From: Betaproteobacteria bacterium
GTDB lineage: Bacteria > Pseudomonadota > Gammaproteobacteria > Burkholderiales > SG8-41
Direction of reading: 5' to 3'
DNA length: 64,000 bases
NCBI GenBank assembly: GCA_028292435.1
Contig: JAQGMI010000006.1
Span: 1 to 64,000 of the forward strand
In this document: piece after piece, positions 35,006 to 44,523 of the stretch
Layout: the number at the start of each line of letters is the position of its first letter
Position numbering within the stretch: the first letter of the stretch is position 1
Position numbers and translations under genes: made by a program
Notes under the pieces: model-generated
Told to the model about the DNA's origin: nothing
The model's database searches: none
Seen by the model: only the letters and a program-made list of their open reading frames with translations

Positions 35006-35443
35006 TTACTTCTGAATTGGCAGGCTGGCTTCGACCCACGCGTTCAAGCCACCGCGCAGCGCGACCACATCCGTGAATCCAATCTTTTGCAGCGCCGCGC
35101 ACACCTTTGCGGCCCGCGGTCCGGCTGGCGCACTCACGATAATCGGGCGCGATTTCATTTTCTCGAGTTCGCGCAGCCGGTTCTCGAGTTCGTTAAACGG
35201 AATATTGCGGGCATTGGGAATATGGCCCGCAGCAAACTCGGAACTGTCGCGCACGTCCAGCACGACTGCATCGCGCCGGTTCATCAACTGCACGGCTTCC
35301 ACCGCACCGACTTGCGCCACACCGCCCGCCGAGGCGCGGCTGATCAGCGGCCACAACAGCATGCTGCCGCTGACGGCCGCAGTCCCGAAAAGCATCATGT
35401 TCCACGGACTTTTCTGCAGAAACACGAAAAATGAAGTATCCAA
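35006..35443 (-). CDS. Membrane-anchored rhodanese-like protein
   Basis: A 145-residue protein with one N-terminal helix (about 16-36) and a rhodanese domain (VLDVRDSSEFAAGHIPNARNIPF to DVVALRGGLNAWVEA). The active-site loop reads VSAPAGPRAAK: the catalytic Cys expected after the central strand is replaced by Ala or Pro, so sulfurtransferase activity is doubtful. I chose the TTG at 35443 because AGGGA lies about six bases upstream; a TTG at 35485 is possible. First gene of the rhodanese-grxC-secB unit, divergent from gpmI. Confidence 0.82.
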   Translation of the reverse strand: MDTSFFVFLQKSPWNMMLFGTAAVSGSMLLWPLISRASAGGVAQVGAVEAVQLMNRRDAVVLDVRDSSEFAAGHIPNARNIPFNELENRLRELEKMKSRPIIVSAPAGPRAAKVCAALQKIGFTDVVALRGGLNAWVEASLPIQK

Positions 35444-35575
35444 AGGATTTCCCTGCGGTGTCGCGCAATTCGCACCGGCTTGCAATCGATTCTCGTCGGT
35501 CGCCGGACGTGTTTGCGCGCAAAATGGAATAAAATGTCGCGATATTATATACGAGCGCAGAAAGTATTAGAAATC

Positions 35576-37102
35576 ATGAATGTAACTCCCGTTTTGCTGG
35601 TCATCCTCGACGGCTTCGGTTATCGCGAAGAGTGCACTGACAACGCGATTTGCCAGGCGCGCAAGCCGCACTGGAATTTCCTGTGGAAGACTTATCCGCA
35701 CAGCACGATCGACGCATCTGAAAAATCCGTTGGCCTGCCGAAAGCGCAAATGGGCAATTCCGAAGTCGGACATCTGAACATCGGCGCCGGCCGCGTTATC
35801 TACCAGGATTTCACGCGAATCGAAGCGGACATCGAGAGCGGCGAATTTTTCAAGAACCCGGTTTTGACTTCAGCCGTCGATACCGCACTCGCAAACCGCT
35901 CGACCCTGCACGTGCTTGGCTTGTTATCGCCGGGCGGCGTGCACAGTCATGAAACGCAGATCGCTGCGATGGTTGAACTCGCAGCGCGCAAAGGATTGAA
36001 GGACGTCTGCGTGCATGCGTTTCTCGACGGCCGCGACACGCCGCCGCGCAGCGCGCGAGCCTCGCTCGAATTTATGCGTGACAAATGCCGGCAGTTCGGC
36101 ACCGGCCGTATCGTTTCGATCGTCGGCCGCTACTATGCGATGGACCGCGACCAACGCTGGGAACGCGTGGAGACGGCGTACAACCTCATCACGCAAGGTG
36201 AAGCCGCTCATCGCGCAGACGACCCGGTGGCCGCCCTGGAAATGGCTTACGCGCGCGGCGAAAACGATGAGTTCGTACAGGCGACCGTCGTCGGCAAGCC
36301 GTGCCGCATGAATGACGGGGACGTTTGCGTGTTCATGAATTTCCGCGCCGACCGTGCCCGCCAGATGACGCGCGCGCTTACAGACGAAGCGTTCACTGGT
36401 TTCAAACGCGGGTACCGGCCGCAACTCAAATATTTTTGCACGCTGACGAGTTATGGCGAAGATTTCAAAATGCCGGCCGCGTATTCACCGCAAAGTATTG
36501 GCAACGGTTTCGGCGAATACCTCGCGAAAAACGGGCTCAAACAATTACGGATTGCCGAGACCGAAAAATACGCGCACGTGACGTATTTTTTCAACGGCGG
36601 CATCGAAACACCGAACGTCGGCGAAGAACGAATACTCGTGCCGTCGCCGAAGGTCGCGACTTACGATCTGAAACCCGAGATGAGCGCCTTCGAGGTGACC
36701 GCTAAGCTCGTTGCTGCAATCGAGTCGCGCAAATTCGATGCGATCGTCTGCAATTACGCGAATGGTGACATGGTCGGCCACACGGGCAACCTGGCGGCGG
36801 CGACGCGCGCCATCGAAGTGCTCGACGAGTGTCTCGGCAGCGTGACCGCGGCGATGCAGAAGATCGGCGGCGAAATGCTGATCACCGCCGATCACGGCAA
36901 TGCCGAAATGATGCACGACGAAACCACGCACCAGGCGCACACGGCGCATACGCTCAACGTGGTGCCATTGCTGTACATCGGGCGTAAGGCAAAAATCGCC
37001 GCGGGCGGCGCATTGAAAGACGTTGCCCCCACACTGCTCAAGATGATGGGCCTGCCGCAGCCTGCCGAAATGACCGGCACGCCGCTGATCGATTTTGTTT
37101 AA
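35576..37102 (+). CDS. gpmI: 2,3-bisphosphoglycerate-independent phosphoglycerate mutase
   Basis: A glycolytic and gluconeogenic enzyme that interconverts 3- and 2-phosphoglycerate using two manganese ions. The 508-residue length is usual. It begins VTPVLLVILDGFGYRE with metal ligand Asp12, and has the phosphoserine site KAQMGNSEVGHLNIGAGR (Ser62), the HAFLDGRDTPP and GRYYAMDRD segments, and C-terminal metal motifs NYANGDMVGHTG and ITADHGNAE. I chose the ATG at 35576 (family start). It is followed by envC with an 8-bp overlap. Confidence 0.97.
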   Translation: MNVTPVLLVILDGFGYREECTDNAICQARKPHWNFLWKTYPHSTIDASEKSVGLPKAQMGNSEVGHLNIGAGRVIYQDFTRIEADIESGEFFKNPVLTSAVDTALANRSTLHVLGLLSPGGVHSHETQIAAMVELAARKGLKDVCVHAFLDGRDTPPRSARASLEFMRDKCRQFGTGRIVSIVGRYYAMDRDQRWERVETAYNLITQGEAAHRADDPVAALEMAYARGENDEFVQATVVGKPCRMNDGDVCVFMNFRADRARQMTRALTDEAFTGFKRGYRPQLKYFCTLTSYGEDFKMPAAYSPQSIGNGFGEYLAKNGLKQLRIAETEKYAHVTYFFNGGIETPNVGEERILVPSPKVATYDLKPEMSAFEVTAKLVAAIESRKFDAIVCNYANGDMVGHTGNLAAATRAIEVLDECLGSVTAAMQKIGGEMLITADHGNAEMMHDETTHQAHTAHTLNVVPLLYIGRKAKIAAGGALKDVAPTLLKMMGLPQPAEMTGTPLIDFV

Positions 37103-38276
37103 GCGCGTTTTACTCGCCGCCCTTTTTTCCTTGGTGTCCGGCGTCGGCAGTCATGCGGCGCAGCCCTCGAGCACCGCGCAGAAGCATGAATTGAACGCGC
37201 TTCGCAACCGCATCGACTCGTTGCAAAAGAATCTCGCCGCCTCGGAAGAAACGAAAAACGAAACGGCTGATGCACTGAAAGAATCCGAGCGCGCGATTTC
37301 CGAAAGCAACCGCCTGCTGCGCGGCCTCGCGGAAGATCAACGCGCGATCGGCGCGCGCCTTACGGACTTAAACGACCAAAGCGCCCGCACGAACGGCGAG
37401 ATCGAAGCGCAGCGCACGCGGCTTGCGCGCCTCCTTTACCAGCAATACACGGGCGCGCAACCGGACGCCCTCAAACTGTTGCTCAATCGGCAGGACCCGA
37501 ACCAGATCGCGCGCGAATTTCATTACCTGACTTACCTCGCGCGCGCGCGCGCCGACCTGATTGCCAATCTGCGTTCGAGCCTCGGCCGCATTTCGGATCT
37601 CACCCAGGAAACCCAGCGCGAAAGTACCGAACTCGCCGCAATCAACGCCGCTCAGCAAGCGCAACGCAAACGGCTCGAAGCGGAAAAAGCCGCGCGCAAG
37701 GCAGTGCTCCTCAAGGTCTCGCGCCAGATTGAAAAACAGCGGCGCGAAATTTCCACGTTGAAACGCGATGAAACCCGGCTCGCGAAGCTCGTCGAACAGC
37801 TCAGCCAATTGCTCGCGCGCACCAAACCGCCGGGTTTGCGCAACGAGCGCCTGCCCGATGGCGCCCCGGCCGTCGGCGCGTTCGGCCAGCTAAAAGGCCG
37901 CTTGTTCCTGCCCGTGAAGGGCGAACTCAAAAACCGCTTCGGCGGCCAGAGAGAAGGCAGCGGCGTGCTGTGGAAAGGCCTGTTCATTGCCGCCCCGCAG
38001 GGCCAGGAAGTCAAAGCGGTGGCGGCCGGCCGCGTCGTGTTCGCCGACTGGCTGCGCGGGTTTGGCAACCTCTTGATTATTGACCATGGCGACGGCTACA
38101 TGAGCCTTTACGGCAACAACGAGTCGCTTTTTAAGCAAGTCGGCGATGCCGCGAAGGCCGGTGAGGCGGTCGCCGCTGTCGGCAACAGCGGCGGTAACAT
38201 GGATTCGGGTTTATACTTCGAAATCAGGCATCAGGGTATCGCTTTCGATCCGTTAGGCTGGGTCAGTTTACGGTGA
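37095..38276 (+). CDS. envC: Murein hydrolase activator EnvC-type protein (degenerate LytM/M23 domain)
   Basis: A 393-residue periplasmic protein: signal peptide (about 1-22), two long coiled-coil stretches (about 28-115 and 150-245), and a C-terminal LytM domain (about 275-390). The M23 zinc ligands are absent. The positions that should hold H-x-x-x-D read WKGLFIAA, the H in Y-x-H is Asn (SLYGNNESL), and the usual H-x-H reads GLYFEIR. This is the pattern of EnvC, which activates amidases at the septum rather than cutting peptidoglycan itself. The TTG start at 37095 overlaps the gpmI stop. Confidence 0.88.
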   Translation: MFKRVLLAALFSLVSGVGSHAAQPSSTAQKHELNALRNRIDSLQKNLAASEETKNETADALKESERAISESNRLLRGLAEDQRAIGARLTDLNDQSARTNGEIEAQRTRLARLLYQQYTGAQPDALKLLLNRQDPNQIAREFHYLTYLARARADLIANLRSSLGRISDLTQETQRESTELAAINAAQQAQRKRLEAEKAARKAVLLKVSRQIEKQRREISTLKRDETRLAKLVEQLSQLLARTKPPGLRNERLPDGAPAVGAFGQLKGRLFLPVKGELKNRFGGQREGSGVLWKGLFIAAPQGQEVKAVAAGRVVFADWLRGFGNLLIIDHGDGYMSLYGNNESLFKQVGDAAKAGEAVAAVGNSGGNMDSGLYFEIRHQGIAFDPLGWVSLR

Positions 38277-38360
38277 TCAAACCGGATTGGCGCCGCCGGC
38301 GAACGAGTAGCGTCGGTCGGTGTCCATCGGAAATGCCATCGGTTTACACAGGAGTTTGAA

Positions 38361-39791
38361 ATGCGCAGCAAACTGCAACAATTCGGATTGATTGCGCTCG
38401 GCGTGTGCCTTGGCGTCATGATCTCGCTTAATTTCTCGGCCGTTGCGCAGCGCGAGGTACTGGGGCCGCTGCCGGTCGAAGAGTTGCGCGCATTCACGGA
38501 AGTCTTCGGCCGCATCAAATCCGATTATGTCGAAACCGTCGAAGACAAAAAACTGATTACCGAAGCGATTACCGGCATGCTCGCCGGTCTCGACCCGCAT
38601 TCGGCGTACCTCGATCAGGACGCGTTCCGCGAACTGCAAGTCGGGACACAGGGCGAATTCGGCGGACTCGGCATTGAAGTCGGCATGGAAGACGGTTTCG
38701 TCAAGGTCGTTTCTCCGATCGATGACTCACCGGCGTCGCGCGCGGGCATCAAATCGGGCGACCTCATCGTGAAACTCGATGAGACTTCGGTCAAAGGCCT
38801 GACGTTGAACGATGCCGTCAAACGCATGCGCGGCAAACCCAATACGCAGATTGTGCTGACCATCGTGCGCAAGGGCGAAACCAAACCGATCGTGGTTACG
38901 CTGACGCGCGCCGTCATCAAGATTCAAAGCGTGAAATCGAAACTACTCGAGCCGGGTTTTGCCTATTTTCGTGTAACCCAGTTTCAGGAGCACACCGGGG
39001 AAACGCTCGCTGCTGCGATCCAAAATCTGTACAAGCAGAATCAGGGCTCCATGCGAGGCATTGTGCTCGATCTGCGCAATGACCCGGGCGGTTTGCTCAA
39101 CGGCGCGGTTGCCGTGTCCGCTGCATTCCTGCCGCAAAATACGCTCGTCGTTTATACCGACGGCCGCACCGAAGACGCCAAGATGCGGCTTACGGCCAGC
39201 CCCGAAAATTATGTGCGCGGTCGCATCAAAGACGATTATCTGAGCAAGCTGCCGGCCGAAATCAAAAACGTGCCGATGGTGGTGCTCGTCAACAGCGGCT
39301 CTGCATCGGCGTCTGAAATCGTGGCCGGCGCGCTGCAAGACCACAAGCGCGCCGTCATCATGGGCACTCAAACGTTCGGCAAAGGTTCGGTACAAACCAT
39401 CCTTCCGCTGGGCAACAGCACCGCGATCAAATTGACGACCGCGCGTTACTACACGCCGAACGGCCGTTCGATTCAGGCAAAAGGCATCGTTCCTGACATC
39501 ATCCTCGACGATGGCAGCGCAGGCCGCGAACCGGCGCTCAAACTGCGCGAATCGGATCTCGACAAGCACTTGAGCAACGGTCTCAAGGATGAAAAGGCGG
39601 CAGTGCCCGGCGCCCCGGTACCCAATGCGTTCAACTTCACGCCGACACCGCGCCCGAAAGACGTCGACGAAAAAGATCTGAAACCGGAACCCGGCGAAGT
39701 CGTCGCCAAAAGCGATTATGAATTGGCGCAGGCCATCTCGTTCCTGAAGAGCCGCGGTCCAACGCCGACCACGCGTGCCAGCGCGCGTTAA
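38361..39791 (+). CDS. ctpA: C-terminal processing peptidase, S41 family
   Basis: A 476-residue periplasmic serine protease: N-terminal signal or anchor helix (about 7-29), PDZ domain (about 97-180, GGLGIEVGMEDGFVKVVSPI), then the S41 core with LDLRNDPGGLLNGAV, the catalytic Ser314 in VNSGSASASEI, and Lys341 in QTFGKGSVQ. A Pro-rich C-terminal tail follows. Such enzymes trim cell-wall hydrolases and other envelope proteins. It sits after envC, a conserved order, and is closed by a terminator at 39812-39841. Confidence 0.95.
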   Translation: MRSKLQQFGLIALGVCLGVMISLNFSAVAQREVLGPLPVEELRAFTEVFGRIKSDYVETVEDKKLITEAITGMLAGLDPHSAYLDQDAFRELQVGTQGEFGGLGIEVGMEDGFVKVVSPIDDSPASRAGIKSGDLIVKLDETSVKGLTLNDAVKRMRGKPNTQIVLTIVRKGETKPIVVTLTRAVIKIQSVKSKLLEPGFAYFRVTQFQEHTGETLAAAIQNLYKQNQGSMRGIVLDLRNDPGGLLNGAVAVSAAFLPQNTLVVYTDGRTEDAKMRLTASPENYVRGRIKDDYLSKLPAEIKNVPMVVLVNSGSASASEIVAGALQDHKRAVIMGTQTFGKGSVQTILPLGNSTAIKLTTARYYTPNGRSIQAKGIVPDIILDDGSAGREPALKLRESDLDKHLSNGLKDEKAAVPGAPVPNAFNFTPTPRPKDVDEKDLKPEPGEVVAKSDYELAQAISFLKSRGPTPTTRASAR

Positions 39792-39811
39792 ACCGGCGCA
39801 ATTGCTCCACG

Positions 39812-39841
39812 ACGCCCGGCACCGTCCGGGCGTTTTATTTT
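39812..39841 (+). terminator. Rho-independent terminator after ctpA
   Basis: An 8-bp stem (ACGCCCGG at 39812-39819 and CCGGGCGT at 39826-39833, loop of six) runs directly into TTTTATTTT. It lies 20 bp past the ctpA stop and only 12 bp before the next start codon, so the MoeB/ThiF gene probably depends on read-through or a promoter within this stretch. Confidence 0.85.
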
Positions 39842-39853
39842 CGGCCTCTCGCC

Positions 39854-40603
39854 ATGAATGACGATCAATTGCTGCGTTATAGCCGGCACATACTACTGCC
39901 GGAGATCGGCATCGATGGTCAGGAAAAAATAACCCGCTCGCATGTGCTGATCGTCGGCGCCGGCGGCCTCGGTTCGCCGGCCGCGCTGTACCTCGCCTCG
40001 GCCGGCGTCGGCACGCTGACGATTTGCGACGGCGACGTCGTTGATCTCACCAACCTGCAGCGCCAGATCGTGCATCGAAGTGAAGCGATCGGCACTCCGA
40101 AAGCGGTTTCCGCGCAGCGCACGCTTGCCGGCATCAATCGCGAAGTGACGGTGCGCGCAATCGGCGAACGCTTGAGCGGCGCGCGATTCGACGAACTCGT
40201 GTGCGAAGCCGACGTCGTGCTCGACTGCAGCGATAATTTCGCCACGCGCCATGCGCTCAACCGCGCGTGCGTAACCGCTGGCAAGCCGCTGGTATCCGGC
40301 GCCGGCGTGCGCTTCGACGGCCAGATCGCGGTGTTCGACCGCCGCCAGCCGGACGCGCCGTGCTATCACTGCCTGTTTCCGGAAACCGGCGATAACGAAG
40401 ATATGCGCTGTGCGGTGATGGGCGTGTTCGCGCCGCTGGTGGGCATCATCGGTTCGATGCAGGCAGCCGAAGCGCTCAAGCTGATTGCGGAGATCGGCGA
40501 TTCATTAAACGGCCGCCTGCTGTTGCTTGATGCGCTGGCGATGGATTGGCGCTCCGTGCGCTTGAAGCGCGACCCGGCGTGCCCTGTCTGCGGCAACATT
40601 TGA
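39854..40603 (+). CDS. HesA/MoeB/ThiF family adenylyltransferase
   Basis: A 249-residue E1-like enzyme that adenylates the C-terminus of a small sulfur-carrier protein (MoaD or ThiS). It has RYSRHILLPEIGIDGQ, the nucleotide site GAGGLGSPAALYLASAGVG, DLTNLQRQIVH with the arginine finger, DNFATRHALN, and the zinc Cys pairs CYHC and CPVC. MoeB and ThiF cannot be told apart from this sequence; neighbours envC-ctpA upstream are a common context for the gene annotated moeB. Confidence 0.9.
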   Translation: MNDDQLLRYSRHILLPEIGIDGQEKITRSHVLIVGAGGLGSPAALYLASAGVGTLTICDGDVVDLTNLQRQIVHRSEAIGTPKAVSAQRTLAGINREVTVRAIGERLSGARFDELVCEADVVLDCSDNFATRHALNRACVTAGKPLVSGAGVRFDGQIAVFDRRQPDAPCYHCLFPETGDNEDMRCAVMGVFAPLVGIIGSMQAAEALKLIAEIGDSLNGRLLLLDALAMDWRSVRLKRDPACPVCGNI

Positions 40604-40606
40604 CTC

Positions 40607-41767
40607 ATGCGTAGCGCGCCGATACGCCAGTGGCTGCGCCGCTTGTTTCGGCTTGACGAGAGTGATCCGGCCGAGTCGCATCTGGAACGCGGAAAGGCGC
40701 TTTGCGCGCGCGGCGATCATGCGCAAGGTGTAGAAGCCTATCAGCGTGCCATCGACGCCGACCCCGACGATGCGGAAGCGCATTACCGGACCGGCATCGC
40801 ATGGCGCGATCAGGAACAATTTGCATCAGCCGTCGCAAGCTATCATCGCGCGCTTGCGATAAAGCCCGATTACATCGAAGCGCACAACAACCTGGGCGTC
40901 GTTTTTCAGTTGCAAAACGACCTGCCAGCAGCGCAGAGCTGCTATCGGCGCGCGGTCGAGCTCAATCCCGATTTCAGCCAGCCTTACATCAATCTCGGCC
41001 GCCTCTGTGAAATGATGGGCACGCGGGCCGAAGCCGCGCAATGTTACCGCCAGGCGATCGCCGCCAACGTCGAGCCTGAAACGTTTCGCCATTTTCTCGA
41101 TGCCGCGGAAGGCGTGATGACCGGTCGCGCGCCGGCCGCTTATGCACGCACCGTCTTCGACAATTTCGCCGAGCAATTCGACCATCGACTGGTCGCCGAT
41201 CTCGGCTATCGCATTCCGCAGATCCTCGGCGAACGCGTGCTCGAACTCTGCGCCTCACGCCAATTACGCGTGCTCGATCTCGGTTGCGGTACCGGCCTGT
41301 GCGCTCAACACCTCAAGCCATCTGCCTCATCGATGATCGGCGTCGATGTGTCGCCCGCGATGCTCGCCAAGGCGGGTACGCTCAAGCTTTACGACGAATT
41401 GATCGAGCAAGACATCACCGATTACTTGACGGCGGCGGCGCCGGCCAGTTTCGACCTAGTGCTCGCGGCCGACGTGTTTGTGTATATCGGCGATCTCGCG
41501 CAAGTGTTCAACGAAACAGCGCGAGTGTTGGACAACGAAGGATTGTTTGCTTTTTCAGTCGAGCGCACCGAGGAGGCGCGCGACTTCATGCTGCAGCCGA
41601 ATGGCCGCTACGTCCAATCCGCGGCATACATTCAGCGCATTGCTGCAGAAAGCGGATTCGCCGAACTGGTGTCTTTTGAAGAAACGATCCGCGGCGCTCC
41701 CGGCCATGGCGCGCCGGGTCTCGTATTTATTCTGCGCAAAAAACCGCAAAAAAGCAGCACGCTTTAG
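40607..41767 (+). CDS. TPR-repeat SAM-dependent methyltransferase
   Basis: A 386-residue two-domain protein. Residues 25-165 hold about four TPR units (for example AEAHYRTGIAWRDQEQFASA and EAHNNLGVVFQLQND). Residues 175-380 are a class I methyltransferase with the SAM motif VLDLGCGTGLCAQHL, then GVDVSPAML and DLVLAADVFVYIGDL. The segment YARTVFDNFAEQFDHRL before the SAM motif is typical of TPR-methyltransferases of this kind. The substrate is unknown; the TPR part probably chooses a protein partner. The gene follows the MoeB/ThiF gene by 3 bp, so they may be co-transcribed. Confidence 0.82.
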   Translation: MRSAPIRQWLRRLFRLDESDPAESHLERGKALCARGDHAQGVEAYQRAIDADPDDAEAHYRTGIAWRDQEQFASAVASYHRALAIKPDYIEAHNNLGVVFQLQNDLPAAQSCYRRAVELNPDFSQPYINLGRLCEMMGTRAEAAQCYRQAIAANVEPETFRHFLDAAEGVMTGRAPAAYARTVFDNFAEQFDHRLVADLGYRIPQILGERVLELCASRQLRVLDLGCGTGLCAQHLKPSASSMIGVDVSPAMLAKAGTLKLYDELIEQDITDYLTAAAPASFDLVLAADVFVYIGDLAQVFNETARVLDNEGLFAFSVERTEEARDFMLQPNGRYVQSAAYIQRIAAESGFAELVSFEETIRGAPGHGAPGLVFILRKKPQKSSTL

Positions 41768-42228
41768 GTCATATCGAGATCGTTGTCCCCGGCCTTCGGT
41801 GCTGCGGCGGCTACTGCTGCGGGCCGCGCGGCAGCCGCTGGCGCTGCAGCAGGCGCCGCAGTCGCAGCGGGCGCCGTAGCCGGGGCAGGTGCTGCAGGCG
41901 CAGGCCGCGCTGCAGCAGCGCGTGCGGCGGCCGGCGCCACCGTTGAGGGGGTTGTCACTTTTCCGGATAACAGATCCTCAAGATCTTTCACAACCTGTTC
42001 GAGATTAGGACCGGCGCGGCCCTGGCACTGCACGAGCACGCGCGCGGGAAAATCCTGCAAGGTGAGCGCGCGTCCCGTCGAGCGGATTTTGGCGGCACTG
42101 TCGAGCGCAGGACTCAGGTGGGTGCTTTTGAAACCGGCTTTCATGCTTTCGACGCCGTCAACGATGGCCTGCTGTGACCGTGCGATTCCGATCAAGAGCT
42201 CCGCTAGCTGCTGAGTGGTTACGTTCAT
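41764..42228 (-). CDS. Uncharacterised protein with Ala/Pro-rich C-terminus
   Basis: A 154-residue protein I do not recognise. Residues 1-97 look globular and helical: NVTTQQLAELLIGIARSQQA, then GFKSTHLSPALDSAAKIRS and ARVLVQCQGRAGPNLEQVVKD. Residues about 98-148 are almost only Ala and Pro, and the tail is acidic (GDNDLDMT). There is no signal peptide or membrane helix. GGAGG lies four bases before the ATG at 42228, so it is well expressed if transcribed. It is convergent with the methyltransferase gene and follows slmA on the same strand by 26 bp, so it may share the slmA mRNA. Confidence 0.65.
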   Translation of the reverse strand: MNVTTQQLAELLIGIARSQQAIVDGVESMKAGFKSTHLSPALDSAAKIRSTGRALTLQDFPARVLVQCQGRAGPNLEQVVKDLEDLLSGKVTTPSTVAPAAARAAAARPAPAAPAPATAPAATAAPAAAPAAAARPAAVAAAAPKAGDNDLDMT

Positions 42229-42254
42229 GAAACCTCCGTGATTTGGCTTTTGAT

Positions 42255-42830
42255 TTATTCGGCGAGCAGGCCGGGCATTTGCTCGGTCCAGTACTGCATC
42301 GGGTCGCGCTTGAATCCGCTTTTCGCGTACTGGTGCCAACGCCCGATGATGAAACTCATGATGAGATTCGCGCGCGCCGAAGGGTCGCCCGTGGCGGCCA
42401 CTTCATTCTGACCGGCCGCGAAGCGCAACGCCTGCTTGAGCGTCGCTTCAACGCGATCGTGCAGTTGATTGATGCGCTGCTGCAGGCGTTCGTTTTCATG
42501 CACGAGCGCATCACCGATCAGCACCCGGGTCATGCCGCGGTTCTTCTGCGCGAAGCCGAGCAGCATCGCGGTGACCGCTTCGATTTGCTTGAGACCGCTT
42601 TTTTCCTCGGTGGTGATTTTATTGATCAAGCCGAACAGCGTCTCTTCGATGAATTCGATCAGCCCTTCGAACATCTGCGCCTTGCTCGCGAAATGCCGAT
42701 AGAGCGCCGCTTCCGAGACGGACAGGTTAGCCGCGAGCGCCGCGGTCGTGATTTTTTCGGCCGCCGGTTGTTCCAGCATGCGCGCGAGCGTTTGCAGAAT
42801 CTGCAGCTTGCGATCCCCACGTTTGCCCAT
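42255..42830 (-). CDS. slmA: Nucleoid occlusion factor SlmA (TetR family)
   Basis: SlmA binds sites across the chromosome and blocks FtsZ ring assembly over unsegregated DNA. The 191-residue protein starts MGKRGDRKLQILQTLARML, has the TetR helix-turn-helix LAANLSVSEAALYRHFASKA, and the SlmA-typical LIEFIEETLFGLINKI, NRGMTRVLIGDAL and GRWHQYAKSGFKRDP segments. The ATG at 42830 has AGGAG four bases upstream. The gene follows the HAD nucleotidase and argB, an order seen with slmA elsewhere in proteobacteria. Confidence 0.92.
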   Translation of the reverse strand: MGKRGDRKLQILQTLARMLEQPAAEKITTAALAANLSVSEAALYRHFASKAQMFEGLIEFIEETLFGLINKITTEEKSGLKQIEAVTAMLLGFAQKNRGMTRVLIGDALVHENERLQQRINQLHDRVEATLKQALRFAAGQNEVAATGDPSARANLIMSFIIGRWHQYAKSGFKRDPMQYWTEQMPGLLAE

Positions 42831-42847
42831 GATGCTCCTCCCGAGCT

Positions 42848-43507
42848 TTAATTGAAATGCCACGCAAGGCGTGGCAATTGAAGCAGGTTTTTAATGCTGT
42901 AATCGACGTAGGCCGGCGTGCACGATGGACGTGCCCCCCTTGCCCTGGTGACATAAACGGTGGACATGCCGAGCTTCTTCGCCGTCTTCAAATTGGCAAG
43001 CGTGTCCTCGACCATGATGCACGCGCGGGCGCGCACGCGGTTGCGCCGGAACAGTTTCAGGAAACCATAACTGTCGGGCTTCGGCCGAAAGCCGGTGTGC
43101 TCGATTGAAAACAGATCGTCAAACAAGTCGGCGATACCGAGCACGTTGAGCACCTGGGTCGCATAGTGCACGGGCGCATTCGAGAACACGATCTTGCGGC
43201 CGGGCAATCGAGACAAGGTGGCGCGCAGCCCCGGCTCGCGCACGACCATGCGGTCGAGCGCAGGGAAATCGTGCGTTTCTTTCAGAAAATGACGCGGGTC
43301 GGTGGCGTGATTGCGAATAAGGCCGGTCAATGTTGCGCCGTAGCGTTGCCAGTAGTGCTGCCGCAGCGCGCCCGCGCCCGCTTCGTCGAGCCCGAGATGC
43401 GTCTGCATATAAGTCGTCATCGCGCGGTTTATCTGCGGGAAGATATGCGGGCTTGCATTGTGCAGCGTGTTGTCAAGATCGAATACCCACACCCGGTTAA
43501 ATTTAAT
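42848..43507 (-). CDS. HAD-family pyrimidine 5'-nucleotidase
   Basis: A HAD phosphatase of the SDT1-like pyrimidine nucleotidase group, which dephosphorylates nucleoside monophosphates. Motif I is VWVFDLDNTLHNA, motif II is IVFSNA, the Lys is in GFRPKPDSYGF, and motif IV is CIMVEDTLANLKTAKKLG. Homologs begin with a few residues before VW. The first standard in-frame start is GTG at 43492, but its nearest ribosome site is 20 bases away. AAGGGAGG lies five bases before an in-frame ATT at 43507, so I propose ATT as the start, giving 219 residues; with GTG it is 214. Confidence 0.85.
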   Translation of the reverse strand: MKFNRVWVFDLDNTLHNASPHIFPQINRAMTTYMQTHLGLDEAGAGALRQHYWQRYGATLTGLIRNHATDPRHFLKETHDFPALDRMVVREPGLRATLSRLPGRKIVFSNAPVHYATQVLNVLGIADLFDDLFSIEHTGFRPKPDSYGFLKLFRRNRVRARACIMVEDTLANLKTAKKLGMSTVYVTRARGARPSCTPAYVDYSIKNLLQLPRLAWHFN

Positions 43508-43530
43508 GACCGCCTCCCTTCGGCGGGCCG

Positions 43531-44451
<921 letters not shown>

Positions 44452-44470
44452 CTACACGACCGTGCCCAAC

Positions 44471-44505
44471 AAAAAAGGCGGCGAGCCTTGCGGCTGGCCG
44501 CCTTT
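44471..44505 (-). terminator. Rho-independent terminator of hsp20
   Basis: On the minus strand a long stem (arms 44474-44482 and 44497-44505) with a further inner stem (AGCC/GGCT) is followed by a run of T (A-run 44471-44476). It lies 19 bp after the hsp20 stop and isolates that gene from argB. Confidence 0.85.
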
Positions 44506-44523
44506 CAGAGCGAAGCTTGATAT

